Of a DNA stretch of 64,000 nt, positions 11,001 through 18,518 are shown piece by piece. The notes below the pieces were generated by a model. The model saw only the letters and a program-made list of their open reading frames with translations, was not told where the DNA came from and ran no database searches. Position 1 is the first letter of the stretch; every line of letters starts with the position of its first letter. Origin of the DNA: Novipirellula galeiformis (GTDB taxonomy: Bacteria > Planctomycetota > Planctomycetia > Pirellulales > Pirellulaceae); contig NZ_SJPT01000004.1 of the NCBI RefSeq assembly GCF_007860095.1, positions 612,729-676,728 on the forward strand, read 5' to 3'. The translations under genes and the position numbers were made by a program.

Positions 11001-11378
11001 AATGGGATCGCCCGTTATGAATTGGACGAAAACCGGCGTCGGCAAACCTTGTTAGTCGAAGTCGTTTCGGGGGCATCGCGTGATACCGCCCTGTACTTTG
11101 GGGGCGAGATGACGACGTATGTTTCGGAGAGCTTCGGACAATTGCAATCCAGCGATGCGAAAACCCATCGTCCTATCGATACCGCCTATGTGAAGGTCTA
11201 CGCTAAGTATCCCGACGGTAACATTCGCTTCTACAAGGACGGTTACACCGATTCGCGAGGCCGGTTTGATTACGCCAGCGTGAGTGCGGATGATGCAAAG
11301 GGAGCGACCCGTTTTGCGATCCTGGTGCTCAGTGACGAGAAGGGTGCAACGTTACACGACGTCGCCCCACCGAAGTAG
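5016..11378 (+). CDS. Very large secreted protein, macroglobulin-like beta-domain architecture
   Basis: About 2,120 residues. The N-terminus MVAVSPNRALLALLFAFSLA is a clear Sec signal peptide if ATG 5016 is used; the frame is open back to 4974. After a helical, TPR-like N-terminal third come repeated beta-sandwich-like stretches with phrases such as RGVWVVELVGKGMRARAMI and LAVSFRVPTRLQHLNAVL, reminiscent of macroglobulin (MG) domains. There is no CxEQ thioester motif. Around residue 1350 is a Gly/Met-rich linker (FGMGGGGMGGGRFAGAGG) and a basic coiled segment. A second TPR-like part follows near 1830, and the C-terminus looks like a carboxypeptidase-regulatory beta domain (GYTDSRGRFDYASVSADDAK). 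It acts outside the cytoplasm. Function unknown; a protease-inhibitor or surface role is inference only. Confidence 0.85.
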   Translation: MVAVSPNRALLALLFAFSLAIGNSMAEPIGIMERYALADDREAFLGELIPGSDDYYFYHSLHYQTSGQLDRAEVILNDWLAEHKGRETPVIQGMIDRQRLLTYSQTPQRTLDHLIKRLGVQLHHPAPPVKGERRYPSQFDDSALNIDLLIKEAVQRDELLRPIGMRHLAEKFRRDQTAGLKINLQDFLKRVDDATIDKLDELVIRELQSRRKQDVRFGDLAAHQILTLAELDRVAAAVPDIADDHPFVSAKLLRLRPGDDTDLSQQPEQRLAYLKRVEAYVHTLPTSYNSLKASATYRLLEANLAAGIYDRELFLRYLALPRQSPIVPLEWVKRPEQKANLNENFMPLAMLPPIVNEEPLVRVYLEHFLVNEANSDAFSEYLLPEYLRRVFAETKLMFGIGQEEQWYRLLSAEERQAIRDSVQLRLAAQNPIRFGKEEASQLLIDVKNIDELVLRIYEINSLAFLRNHDERLDTDIDLDGLVATYERKIAFTQPAVQRHRETLTLDEITGRGVWVVELVGKGMRARAMIRRGALHHVDSSTADGMKFTIIDEDRNPIANARMIVGGREFLADDKGSITLPPVAEQTQRDAIISDGQVAEKITFSHLIENYSLTAGMHLDRTQLQSGDNATLLIRPRIAMGDTSLDPSVLTDASVRIEATDLDGISTTKTIDDVKLDANSDLAVSFRVPTRLQHLNAVLTGKVRSLSDNQVRTLRTSEEWKIASVRNTNATHDAFLTRDGDQYVIEVRGRSGEAIAGATVSVSLSTNVSASEIQRTLQSDDHGRVRLSTLPYVNELRYSVGSGPRHVRRLKLDEVFWPNTLHTTPELGLALPIADVAVAASERYRLLRLRGGVFDTDRSDRLMIENGMLSIQSLEPGDYRLIDRDTAIQTTISVVEGPVIDRVAAGAIRHREISPLVPLGVASIVRNAEGLRIQLSGQTDQARIHVIGTRYFDLGMAGKSLHLPLAPVRGRSVSLPQCGYISDLRLGDEYQYVLRRRYATKFPGVMLPQPGVILNPWETEATSNTSQAVAAGDQPRPSAAAAPMSRMHSGNAHSAGEAAEVTSDYDFLADSGMTVTNLRADKDGIVHVPADLIDGLPLLQIIVSDPTTVIQRTLTAPLSDVDTLDLRLAKAIAAEKSVSFERAVTIVSKAKPLNIQELGSAQLQVYGNVGALLKLYQTLVPDDRFAEFDELAQWDQFNTSEKLDAYSRLACHELHLFLKAHDPTFFNATIKPYLENKKEKQFVDHWLLDDDLTPYTSLWQYNQLNYGERALLAMRVPAVRESVRRELKELVERQDTDYDQIRMRIESALKANVMFAESDDAMAMDGMKGEKAPIANFGMGGGGMGGGRFAGAGGAMSPADKSDANRKRGRRMEKAKEVQELAEMESMAFDESKDLGIDRLSRRSLSRTLAFFRDLDSTKQWAESQWDHVRTAAGPPPVSLISVDPFWAGLALSDDSVPAVSSELLHPVANRHAALVALAMCGLPLKAGEIGLPNKEGDAYAPEHPVAVVMKRLRSLKIDPDNQSSILVGQRFSLASDPPASQSKPSEEPKEFLTGIAYKGQTVISNPTADPQIVEVFWQIPEGSLPLAGSQVTDSETITLEPFAVEAIEYQFYFPSIGKFPHYPATVARDGELLSRGSTRTFAVVDQATELTKISWEKVARSGTAAEISEFLASTNLHQLDWMLVAHRMSEADVYHAVTSVLESAHLAITELWAYSLTHRDEPAIENFLSLREDLVQRVGPELDSPLLHVNATDQRFHEMLEFAPLVRARIHRLGEDDEILNPTFLDHYRDFVRVLGFKKEVPQNETLALTYYLLIQNRIEEAIATFAKIERDSIATKLQFDYMDAYLAMHQGQYERAENIANRRTAEAVPRWQSRFSELANQLKQRRELRMNEQLVSNDAGSDENEAVQAGSADLSVLDREQQQASAADQQPVVMVRVEGDSLRIDHRQTKQATLNLYGVDLELLFSKAPFVREDLQRMAMVKPTHRESLDFEQTNGIARYELDENRRRQTLLVEVVSGASRDTALYFGGEMTTYVSESFGQLQSSDAKTHRPIDTAYVKVYAKYPDGNIRFYKDGYTDSRGRFDYASVSADDAKGATRFAILVLSDEKGATLHDVAPPK

Positions 11379-11383
11379 TCGCG

Positions 11384-12502
11384 TTACCGGTCGCGTGCCA
11401 TCGGCATGATGACGTAACTGAAACCATCATCGGTGGTTAACAGGGCTGGCTTGGATGACGATTCGATTTCCATGATGAAATTCGTTTCGTTGTCCAAGAC
11501 TTTGCAAAAGTCGGCGACGTAACGATGGTCCATCGTCAAAGTGATCGTTTCGGCGTCGTAAGGGATTGGCAATTCGATTTGAGATTCACCGATATCCGCT
11601 GTGCTCGCTTCGAGTTTTAGCGTGCCATCGCCAAAGGTAAAGTCGATGCCTCGGCTCTCGTGATCGGTCACAATGGCCGCTTGGCGAAGGGCTGCGAACA
11701 ACGGTCCAACCGCCATGTCAATCTGCTCAGCCGAATCTCGCTTCGGGAACACTTGACGCCAATTCGGATAACGTCCTTCGACAAGTCGCGAGTAGATGAC
11801 CGCTCGCGGGGTGCGAATCAGCAAGTCGTTCGCTCGAGCCGCAACGTCGACGGTGTCGTCCTTGTCGCTCACCGCTCGCTCCATCAACTGGATTGCTCGT
11901 GTGGGGACGATCGTGCTCGTACCGGTCGTCTGATGACCTCCCTGCGGCTCTCCGGTCCCTTCCATCTTGGCCAAGCGGCGACCATCGGTACCGATTGCGA
12001 TCACCGAGGTCCCTTCCATTTCGAGCAACACCCCACCGAGTGCATAACGACTGCTCTCCGCATCGGTGGCGAACACCGTGCGGCGAACCATTTCGCGGAA
12101 CAAGCGGGTGGGCAAGACATGAAACTTGTCTTCGTTGAACTCCGTGACGCTAGGAAATTCATCCGGATTGCTGCCGGGAAGGCGGAACTTACTGCGGCTG
12201 CCGGTGATGCGAATCCCCGCATCATCGGTTTCGATGGTCAAGGTTTCATCATTGCTTTCTCTCAGGATCGCCATCGTTCGTTGCACAGGCAACAGGGCGG
12301 TTCCCTCGGTTTCCACTTCGACCCCTTCTTCGAGATCCAAGCGAATCCCCACGTCCAAGTCGGTCGCGGTCAACGTGATCCGATCACCCGATGCGGTCAC
12401 TTTGACGTTTTGAAGAATCTCTTTGGGCGAACGTGTCGGAGCGATGCTTGCCGCAAGAGCAAAGGCTGCGGTGAGTGATTCGCGTTGGCAAGTGATCTTC
12501 AT
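11384..12502 (-). CDS. dnaN: DNA polymerase III beta subunit (sliding clamp)
   Basis: Ring-shaped processivity clamp of the replicative polymerase. The 372 residues match the family. The N-terminus MKITCQRESLTAAFALAASI and the C-terminal FSYVIMPMARDR (standard clamp ending YxxMPMR) are diagnostic, and three clamp domains fit the length. ATG 12502 is the only start compatible with the N-terminal strand. It lies downstream of dnaA on the same strand, but 938 bp away rather than closely linked. A possible leader frame with a very strong ribosome-binding site lies about 50 bp upstream. Confidence 0.97.
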   Translation of the reverse strand: MKITCQRESLTAAFALAASIAPTRSPKEILQNVKVTASGDRITLTATDLDVGIRLDLEEGVEVETEGTALLPVQRTMAILRESNDETLTIETDDAGIRITGSRSKFRLPGSNPDEFPSVTEFNEDKFHVLPTRLFREMVRRTVFATDAESSRYALGGVLLEMEGTSVIAIGTDGRRLAKMEGTGEPQGGHQTTGTSTIVPTRAIQLMERAVSDKDDTVDVAARANDLLIRTPRAVIYSRLVEGRYPNWRQVFPKRDSAEQIDMAVGPLFAALRQAAIVTDHESRGIDFTFGDGTLKLEASTADIGESQIELPIPYDAETITLTMDHRYVADFCKVLDNETNFIMEIESSSKPALLTTDDGFSYVIMPMARDR

Positions 12503-13440
12503 GGAACCATGGACTTACTGAGAGAAAGAAGATTTCGTAGCCATGTTGTACCGGTTCACAGGCTGCTGTGTGTAGTGGTGAAACCAATCCAGATCAGAAC
12601 ATTCACTGGGTCCTCCTCAAAGGTTTAAAGAATATATAAATCGTCGTAGTCTTAATACGACATCCAGAACTGTTCGTAATCTCGAAACTTGATTCCTAAC
12701 TTGTTTACACCAATGGGTTTGCGGTTTAGGTAGGGGTGTGGAAAAACCGTGGCTGTGAAGTGAAAATGTCGTTGAGGAAGAGGACAAAGACCAACATGGA
12801 CTGACACAGCAAAGGGAGGGCGAACAAAGGGAGAGGACAAAGTCACACCAAGGACGACCAGGGAATGAACAAGTTATCCACGATAAAAAAAGGGTAAAAA
12901 GACAGGAAAAGCAGGGGGGGAAAGGACCTGGATTTGATCGAAACCTAGGATCTCAGCGACGGCTGTATCGTTGTTCAGGGGCTTTGTTCAGGGGCGGCAG
13001 CTTGTCGCGGGACCGCCGATCCGCCAGAAGTAGCCGAGCGAGCTGTCCCCAACGCAAGGTAGGTGAGAGTACTTATCGGGGGCCGCAGCAGCGGGCTCAA
13101 TCCGGCCGCAGTCTTGAGTAAGTTCTCGTGATCCGCCGAGTCTAAGCATTGGCGCGAGCCCTCCGGTTTCCGTCGAACCCAAGAAAGTAAGGATGGACAA
13201 AGCATTTGATGGCATGAATTATCGGCCTCAGAAGGTCGTTAGGAAGTTTTTTATCGAGCCAGGATCGCGATCTTGCTCCTGGCTCTAACACCAGACGCAT
13301 GCTTCGTCTTGGGTTGGATAGCGAGCGCATCGGTGGCAGGGAATCGCAGCCACGGCGGTAGAGCATTGACCGCAAGAAGAAGCGAGGATTAGGCGTTTCT
13401 GATCTGAGTTGGGATCGATCCCAACAAACGCTCTGGGGCA
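12503..13440. other. dnaA-dnaN spacer, candidate replication origin region
   Basis: 938 bp without a supported gene between dnaA and dnaN. It contains a near-consensus DnaA box ttatccacg at 12874-12882 on the plus strand and a one-mismatch box ttttccaca on the minus strand at 12737-12745. A strongly AT-rich stretch at about 12619-12660 includes gaatatataaat. These are the elements expected of oriC, and dnaA-dnaN gaps are a common oriC place. Only two boxes are convincing, so the call is tentative. A 13-bp direct repeat ttgttcaggggc lies at 12971-12996. Confidence 0.4.
12556..12606 (-). promoter_or_regulatory. Possible leader peptide with strong ribosome-binding site upstream of dnaN
   Basis: On the minus strand TTGAGGAGGA (12611-12620), a near-perfect Shine-Dalgarno, sits five bases before GTG 12606. 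The GTG opens a 16-codon frame, MNVLIWIGFTTTHSSL, ending in TGA at 12556. dnaN begins 53 bp downstream and has no comparable site. TATATT just upstream (about 12633-12638) could be a -10 element. It could regulate dnaN translation or be coincidental. Confidence 0.3.
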
Positions 13441-14559
13441 CTAACCACCGAGTTTATCGGCGAGTTCATCCGCGGCGACGCGGAGCTCGGCATCGTCGTG
13501 CAAGAGTGTTTCGGTTTTGCGGATCGCGTGCAGGACTGTCGAGTGGTCGCGTCCTCCAAAATGTTCGCCGATATGAGTCACACTCTTGGATGTGATTCGG
13601 CGAGCCAACAGCATCGCTAGGGAGCGGGCGCGAACAATGTGCTGTTTGCGTGAACTGCTTCGCAACTCGCTTGCTTTCAAGCGAAAGTAGCGAGCAACGG
13701 TGTTGGTAATCTTATTAAGCGGGATTTCCTCATCGGGTGCAGCGGACTCGATGGCGTACGCGATCGCCTGACAACACGGTTGTGCCTCGTTCATGCGGCA
13801 CCACAAATCGACTTGCCGAATCGCAGCGGATAACGCACGCACGGGAAGCGTTGGATCCAACCCGTTGTCGAGCATTTCAATGAGCGGTCCGTCGAGCTCG
13901 AGACCCAACTGCATCGCTAATTCCGTCAGTAACATCGTGCGAGTTTTCCCTGCCGGACAACTCATCGCGATGGTCAAACCCGGTAAGGAGCGGCTGACCA
14001 AAGCAGGCCGCAAACCACGCACTTCGGTAGGCAGACGACGGCACGTCAACACGGTCGGTCGTTGGGATTCACAGCGAGCTTCGATCCGTTGGGCTAGCTC
14101 TTCCTGAGCCGCCGGTTTGCTGGTGATCAAGTGAAGATCATCAATGATTAAAACCGGAACCTCATCGAGCTCTTCACGCAAATGTTGCAAATCGTCCGCT
14201 GCAACGGCTTCGGCGAAACGACGGGCAAACTCAATCGCTGGCACGTGTTGGACGCCACTTGCATCGATGTACCCAAGCTTGTTTGCATGACGCACCGACA
14301 AATGAAGTGCCAGCGCTGTTTTGCCCGTTCCACTTGGACCGACCAACAACAGGGGGTTGCCCAGCGCAAAAACCGACGCCTCTTGGCGAGCGATAAAGGC
14401 GACCAAGCGATTCTCGGGGCCCGCGATGAAATAGGGCAGCAGTAACGGACTGACTGCGGATTCGCGACGACGTACCTTTAGCGGTGGACGCTCCAACGGA
14501 AATGCGAAAAGATCGCTATCCGCTAGAGGACGCTTCAGGTCGGGCTCGGTTGTCAGCAT
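13441..14559 (-). CDS. dnaA: Chromosomal replication initiator DnaA, short divergent form
   Basis: AAA+ initiator that binds DnaA boxes and opens oriC. Walker A is LVGPSGTGKT (about 74-81) and Walker B is VLIIDDLHLI (about 140). The C-terminal domain IV carries the DnaA signature IGEHFGGRDHSTVLHAIRK, which makes the identification firm. The protein is only about 372 residues: domain I (helicase loading and oligomerisation) and most of domain II are missing, since the AAA+ core begins by residue 45. Parts of the core differ from typical DnaA; for example SRSLPGL replaces the usual SRF-x-x-GL. ATG 14559 is used; an in-frame TTG lies at 14571. dnaN follows after a long gap. Confidence 0.9.
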   Translation of the reverse strand: MLTTEPDLKRPLADSDLFAFPLERPPLKVRRRESAVSPLLLPYFIAGPENRLVAFIARQEASVFALGNPLLLVGPSGTGKTALALHLSVRHANKLGYIDASGVQHVPAIEFARRFAEAVAADDLQHLREELDEVPVLIIDDLHLITSKPAAQEELAQRIEARCESQRPTVLTCRRLPTEVRGLRPALVSRSLPGLTIAMSCPAGKTRTMLLTELAMQLGLELDGPLIEMLDNGLDPTLPVRALSAAIRQVDLWCRMNEAQPCCQAIAYAIESAAPDEEIPLNKITNTVARYFRLKASELRSSSRKQHIVRARSLAMLLARRITSKSVTHIGEHFGGRDHSTVLHAIRKTETLLHDDAELRVAADELADKLGG

Positions 14560-14719
14560 TGCAGATGACAAAGCAGCAACATGGTGATCCGGCGTCGCCG
14601 CGCGCTGGATGGCTTAAAAATTGGAGACCCATTTTTTGTCCTGCGTGCGGCGACGCAGAACCACTTGTAAACCAGCGGGATTATACCGAATCAGCCATCG
14701 ATAACGAGGGGGAAAATAG

Positions 14720-15907
14720 CTAGTTTTCCACATCGTTTTTTTTACCTAAACGCTTGTAGCACAACGAGATGCGATCGATTGCATCGTCGATTTCTTCAAC
14801 CGTGGAAAACTTTGACACCCCGAGCCTCAATGCCGATTGTACTAATGCTGCTGATTTTCCCATGGCCAACAGCACGTGACTGGGGGGGCTACTGCCGCTG
14901 CTGCACGCCGAACCACTGCTGAGGGCGATCCCCGCAAAGTCGAGCGCCATCAGCATTGATTGACGATCGGCCCCGGGAAATGAGAGGCAAGTGGTGTTCG
15001 GTAATCGGGGGGGGGCGGGTTGGTTGGCCGCCGCACTCGAACATCCATGCACGACCAAGTCGGCGTGCCGCGATCGAAGTCCTTGTTCGAGCCGATCGCG
15101 GAGCGAACTCAGAAGGGATTGGGTTTCGTGCAAACCGGCGGTCGCCAATTGCAAGGCGAGGGCCATGCCACAGATCAATGCGACCGGTTCGGTGCCGGGA
15201 CGGCTTTCAAGTTGTTGTTCTCCGCCGTGCAGCAAGGGACGCAGTGGAACACCTCCGTCGAGCCACAGCGCTCCGATACCGGGGGGGCCGTGGAATTTAT
15301 GGGCCGACATCGTGACCGCCGAGGCACCGAGTTGGCTCAACGAGAGCGGCACTTTTCCGATCGATTGGGTCGCGTCGACGTGAAGCAGGGTGCCCCGTTG
15401 GCGGCAAATACGGGCGGCCTCGTCGATCGGTTGGATCACGCCGGTTTCGTTATTGGCCGACATTAACGAAACCAAACCGGCCGGTTGGGTTCCCGATTGA
15501 ATCAATTCGGCGAGCGTTTCGACTTTGGCGACGCCCTCCCCATCGACGTCCAACCAACGGATTTCGCGTCCCTGGGTAGCGAGATGCTCGGCGACAGCAA
15601 TCACGCTGGGGTGTTCGATCCGGCTGAGCACGATCGGAGCCGCGGGATCGGCGAGCCCACTGAGGGCCAAATTATTGGATTCCGTGCCGCCACTGGTAAA
15701 GATCAGCCGCGGGCCGCCCGGTTGATCCAGCGGCGAATCGAGACAGGAGGCGATCGTGTCGATGGCGTCGTCGATCCGCAAACGAGCGGCACGCCCCACG
15801 GCATGCTGGCTCGACGCGTTGCAGGGACCGCTGCGAAACACTTCGGCAATCACGTCGGCGACGCGAGGATCAATCGTGGTCGTCGCATTGTTATCGAGAT
15901 AGATCAC
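14720..15907 (-). CDS. Cysteine desulfurase, NifS/IscS family
   Basis: PLP enzyme that takes sulfur from cysteine as an enzyme persulfide for Fe-S cluster, thiamine or tRNA thiolation use. The N-terminus MIYLDNNATTTIDPRV is the family opening. SANNETGVIQP and HVDATQSIGKVPL are conserved, the PLP lysine is in SAHKFHGPPGIG, and the catalytic cysteine is in ALSSGSACSSGSSPPSHVL. The 395 residues are normal. The start is GTG 15907, which overlaps the stop of the upstream membrane-protein gene by four bases, so translation is probably coupled. No iscU or sufBCD is nearby; a ThiF/MoeB-type enzyme lies 5 kb away on the other strand. Confidence 0.93.
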   Translation of the reverse strand: MIYLDNNATTTIDPRVADVIAEVFRSGPCNASSQHAVGRAARLRIDDAIDTIASCLDSPLDQPGGPRLIFTSGGTESNNLALSGLADPAAPIVLSRIEHPSVIAVAEHLATQGREIRWLDVDGEGVAKVETLAELIQSGTQPAGLVSLMSANNETGVIQPIDEAARICRQRGTLLHVDATQSIGKVPLSLSQLGASAVTMSAHKFHGPPGIGALWLDGGVPLRPLLHGGEQQLESRPGTEPVALICGMALALQLATAGLHETQSLLSSLRDRLEQGLRSRHADLVVHGCSSAAANQPAPPRLPNTTCLSFPGADRQSMLMALDFAGIALSSGSACSSGSSPPSHVLLAMGKSAALVQSALRLGVSKFSTVEEIDDAIDRISLCYKRLGKKNDVEN

Positions 15908-16710
15908 GTGGCACTGCGTTTGCTAGGAAGAGGGGGCTTGCTAGGAAGAGGGGGCTTGCTAGGAAGAGGGGGCTTGCTGGGCACGGCGAGTTTCTTCAGG
16001 GCGGCATCGTTGGGAAAGTCCAGTAGCGCTTCTTCCAGCAAACCGGCCGCGAGATCGTCACGCTTGGCCGCACGCATATCAAGGATCAAATCATGGTATT
16101 GTCGTGCGAGTATCGCGTCGATTCTCGTGTTCAATTCGTCGAGGCTTTGCTTGCGCTGGGCCAGTTCAAACAGGGGAGGCATGAGTAGGTAGAGTTCACG
16201 GTCGGCGAGCCGTTGGATCACGGGCCAGAATCGTTTGGCATGTTCGGGGTGATCGATACTCCATTGTCGCCAATACTCGTTAGGCGTTTGTTGCAGCGAG
16301 AGTTGGTCGGCCAAGAGCTGAGCATCCGCCGGGGTCGAGCCCGTAAAGCCCCGTGAAATTTGGACCAAGTGCCATCGGGCGGTGGGCGTCGCGGGATCGA
16401 GGATCAGTTTGTTTTGGCGAAGGTAGATCGCCGTCTTCGCGGTCGAAGCGGTGCGGCGGATGGGGGTGATTTGCCAATGCAGCAAGGGGATCTCATAAAA
16501 TTGAAAATCTCGCATCAAAAAAGTGGTTGGCGAAATTTCGCGGCCGCTGACAAAGCCTTGGGTGCGAACCCATAGCAGGACAAACAAAGAGACTAGAATC
16601 GTCGCCAAAACAAGGATCCATCGTCGCAGTGAACCTTTTTGTTTCTTCAAGGTTCGCGATGCAGAGGGGCTAGACGAAGCGGACGATGGGGGCAATACCG
16701 TGGTGGACAA
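15904..16710 (-). CDS. Uncharacterised single-pass membrane protein with PSKPPL repeats
   Basis: 268 residues with no recognised family. A Ser-rich N-terminus precedes one membrane helix, ILVLATILVSLFVLLWV (about 34-50), then a soluble, largely helical region. The last 27 residues contain three perfect PSKPPL repeats. These are encoded by an 18-bp DNA tandem repeat, so the tail is a product of repeat expansion. The stop overlaps the cysteine desulfurase start by four bases, which links the two genes translationally, but nothing in the sequence explains the pairing. Gene reality is well supported by length, membrane helix and overlap. Confidence 0.8.
   Translation of the reverse strand: MSTTVLPPSSASSSPSASRTLKKQKGSLRRWILVLATILVSLFVLLWVRTQGFVSGREISPTTFLMRDFQFYEIPLLHWQITPIRRTASTAKTAIYLRQNKLILDPATPTARWHLVQISRGFTGSTPADAQLLADQLSLQQTPNEYWRQWSIDHPEHAKRFWPVIQRLADRELYLLMPPLFELAQRKQSLDELNTRIDAILARQYHDLILDMRAAKRDDLAAGLLEEALLDFPNDAALKKLAVPSKPPLPSKPPLPSKPPLPSKRSAT
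15921..15974. repeat. 18-bp in-frame tandem repeat, 3 copies
   Basis: Three perfect copies of tgctaggaagagggggct (15921-15938, 15939-15956, 15957-15974). Read on the minus strand they encode PSKPPL three times at the C-terminus of the 268-residue membrane protein. Confidence 0.95.
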
Positions 16711-16992
16711 GGCAGTCAGGATGAAAGATGTTGCGGAAAAGGTGAAGAATCGGTGGGATACAAACGATTGTCAAACAGTACGTGGGTTCGGCAAGGCCAA
16801 GCCAGGGCCGAAGCAACGACTAGTGCCGAAGCAATGCAGGGCCGAAGCAACCTATCGTACCGAGAGCGGGCTGATTTTCAGCCCGGCACTGCAATGAACA
16901 CGCCGTTTAGCGTAATTCGCCGTGAAGTTTCATCACTTTGTGCATTGCGATCACGAGCATTGCCATTTTAAGCCATCCAAACGTATCGTGTG

Positions 16993-18273
16993 ATGAAACG
17001 TAACCAATCCACCTTAGCCCAGCGAACGATTGCCCTGGGAACGATTGCCCAGCGTACCTCGGTTGATCGAGGACACTTTGCGTTAGTGTCCAACGCAAAG
17101 CCGCGATTACCGCGGCCCTATGCGGTGCTATGGGGGCAATATTCGCATGCCGATGAGGATGATCAACCGATTGAGCAAGAGACGAGTCCCCACACTGCGA
17201 GGGGCTCCGAAGACAGTATCGATAAGAAACGCAAGCGAACCGAAGCGGTTCTGTTCCTTTCAAAATCACCGGTCTCGCTTCGTAAACTAGCCCAAATGGC
17301 TCACTTGGCGGATGCTACCGAGGCCCGTACACTTGTCCGCGAACTCAATAATACCTACGAAAGTTATGGTCGGGCCTTTCGAGTGGAACTGATCGCCGGT
17401 GGTTATCGTCTGATGACCCGTGCGACACTTTCCCCTTGGTTAGCTCGACTCGGACATTTGCCTGCAGTGATGCGGTTGTCAACGCCGATGATGGAAACGC
17501 TTGCGGTGGTCGCCTACCGTCAAGCGGTTTCTCGAGCGGATATTGAAGCGATTCGTGGTGTGGCGTGCGGCGATCTGTTGCGACAGTTGATGGAAAAAGA
17601 TTTAGTAAGAATTGCTGGGCGTAGCGAAGAATTGGGTCGACCGTATCTTTACGGGACCACGAAACGTTTTTTACAACTTTTCGGATTGGCAAATACCGAA
17701 AGTTTGCCGCCGATCGAGTGGCAGATCCTGCAGGAAGTCGAACACGATCCCACCGCTGAGAACGACGCCTCGGAAACCGACCCCGAACAACCCCTTGATT
17801 CCACATCTATCGATCCGTCCACTAATGATGATTTTCCATCCACGAAGGAGTCTGTCGTGAGCACCGCCCTCGCATCGGTTCTCTCCGAAGCCGATTCAGA
17901 AGTTTTGGTCAACCTTGATCCCAATGCCATCTCGTACATTGATCCTGATACAGGGCTCGTCGAGGATGCACAGGCCATCATTGAAGATGAAGAAGATGAG
18001 CTGTACGGCGACAACGACGACGAAGAGGATGAGGATGACGACGTCGACGACGATGATTGGGCTGACGACGACGATGATGAAGACGACGACGAAGAGGATG
18101 ATGACCTCGATGAAGAGGACGACGACGACGAGGATGAAGTAGACGCGGAAAATGCCGACTGGGAAGAAGTCGATGACGACGACGAAGAAGAATGGGACGA
18201 CGACGACGAAGAAGAAGACGATTGGGATGACGAGGACGACGAAGAGGAAGACGACGACGAGGATTGGAGTTAA
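16993..18273 (+). CDS. scpB: Segregation and condensation protein B with long acidic tail
   Basis: Subunit of the SMC-ScpAB chromosome condensation complex. The conserved part starts near KRKRTEAVLFLSKSPVSLRK (about residue 80). It continues through winged-helix stretches including LSTPMMETLAVVAYRQAVSR and RGVACGDLLRQLMEKDLVRI, then GRPYLYGTTKRFLQLFGL, all typical of ScpB. The first 80 residues are not conserved and contain a duplicated segment (RTIALGTIAQRT), so the true start may be further in; ATG 16993 follows an in-frame GTG. After residue 330 the protein becomes almost pure Asp/Glu with spaced tryptophans to the end, which is far longer than normal ScpB (about 200-250 residues). No scpA or smc lies nearby. 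Confidence 0.88.
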   Translation: MKRNQSTLAQRTIALGTIAQRTSVDRGHFALVSNAKPRLPRPYAVLWGQYSHADEDDQPIEQETSPHTARGSEDSIDKKRKRTEAVLFLSKSPVSLRKLAQMAHLADATEARTLVRELNNTYESYGRAFRVELIAGGYRLMTRATLSPWLARLGHLPAVMRLSTPMMETLAVVAYRQAVSRADIEAIRGVACGDLLRQLMEKDLVRIAGRSEELGRPYLYGTTKRFLQLFGLANTESLPPIEWQILQEVEHDPTAENDASETDPEQPLDSTSIDPSTNDDFPSTKESVVSTALASVLSEADSEVLVNLDPNAISYIDPDTGLVEDAQAIIEDEEDELYGDNDDEEDEDDDVDDDDWADDDDDEDDDEEDDDLDEEDDDDEDEVDAENADWEEVDDDDEEEWDDDDEEEDDWDDEDDEEEDDDEDWS

Positions 18274-18285
18274 CTTCGTCGGCTC

Positions 18286-18321
18286 GTGCTGGTTCCAACC
18301 GATGTGCTGGTTCCACTCGAT
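18286..18321. repeat. 18-bp imperfect tandem repeat, 2 copies
   Basis: gtgctggttccaaccgat (18286-18303) is followed by gtgctggttccactcgat (18304-18321) and a decayed third copy, just after the scpB stop in the convergent gap with hemA. Confidence 0.75.
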
Positions 18322-18428
18322 GTGTTAGTTCGCCGCGGTCGATCGAGCCGGCAAGAGTTCACGCTCGCTGTTTCGCGCGAAGGGGTCTCCAAGAGGAGAC
18401 CCATGTCAGCCTACCCATGTCAGCCCAT

Positions 18429-18480
18429 CAGGGCCCGCGATGACTTCAGGGCCCGCGACACCTTCAGGCCCGCGACACCG
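18429..18480. repeat. 18-bp imperfect tandem repeat, about 3 copies
   Basis: cagggcccgcgatgactt, cagggcccgcgacacctt and a shortened caggcccgcgacaccg follow each other at 18429-18446, 18447-18464 and 18465-18480, between scpB and hemA. Confidence 0.8.
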
Positions 18481-18518
18481 CTCCGCCGCCGTGGGAATCG
18501 ATTACGTCAAAGACCACG

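Noticed and set aside
11660-12478. Plus-strand 272-residue frame
   Set aside because: Antisense to dnaN; no recognisable domain.
13142-13441. Minus-strand 99-residue frame directly after dnaA
   Set aside because: GTG start overlapping the dnaA stop by one base, no ribosome-binding site, no motif, Arg/Ser-rich composition; lies in the candidate origin gap.
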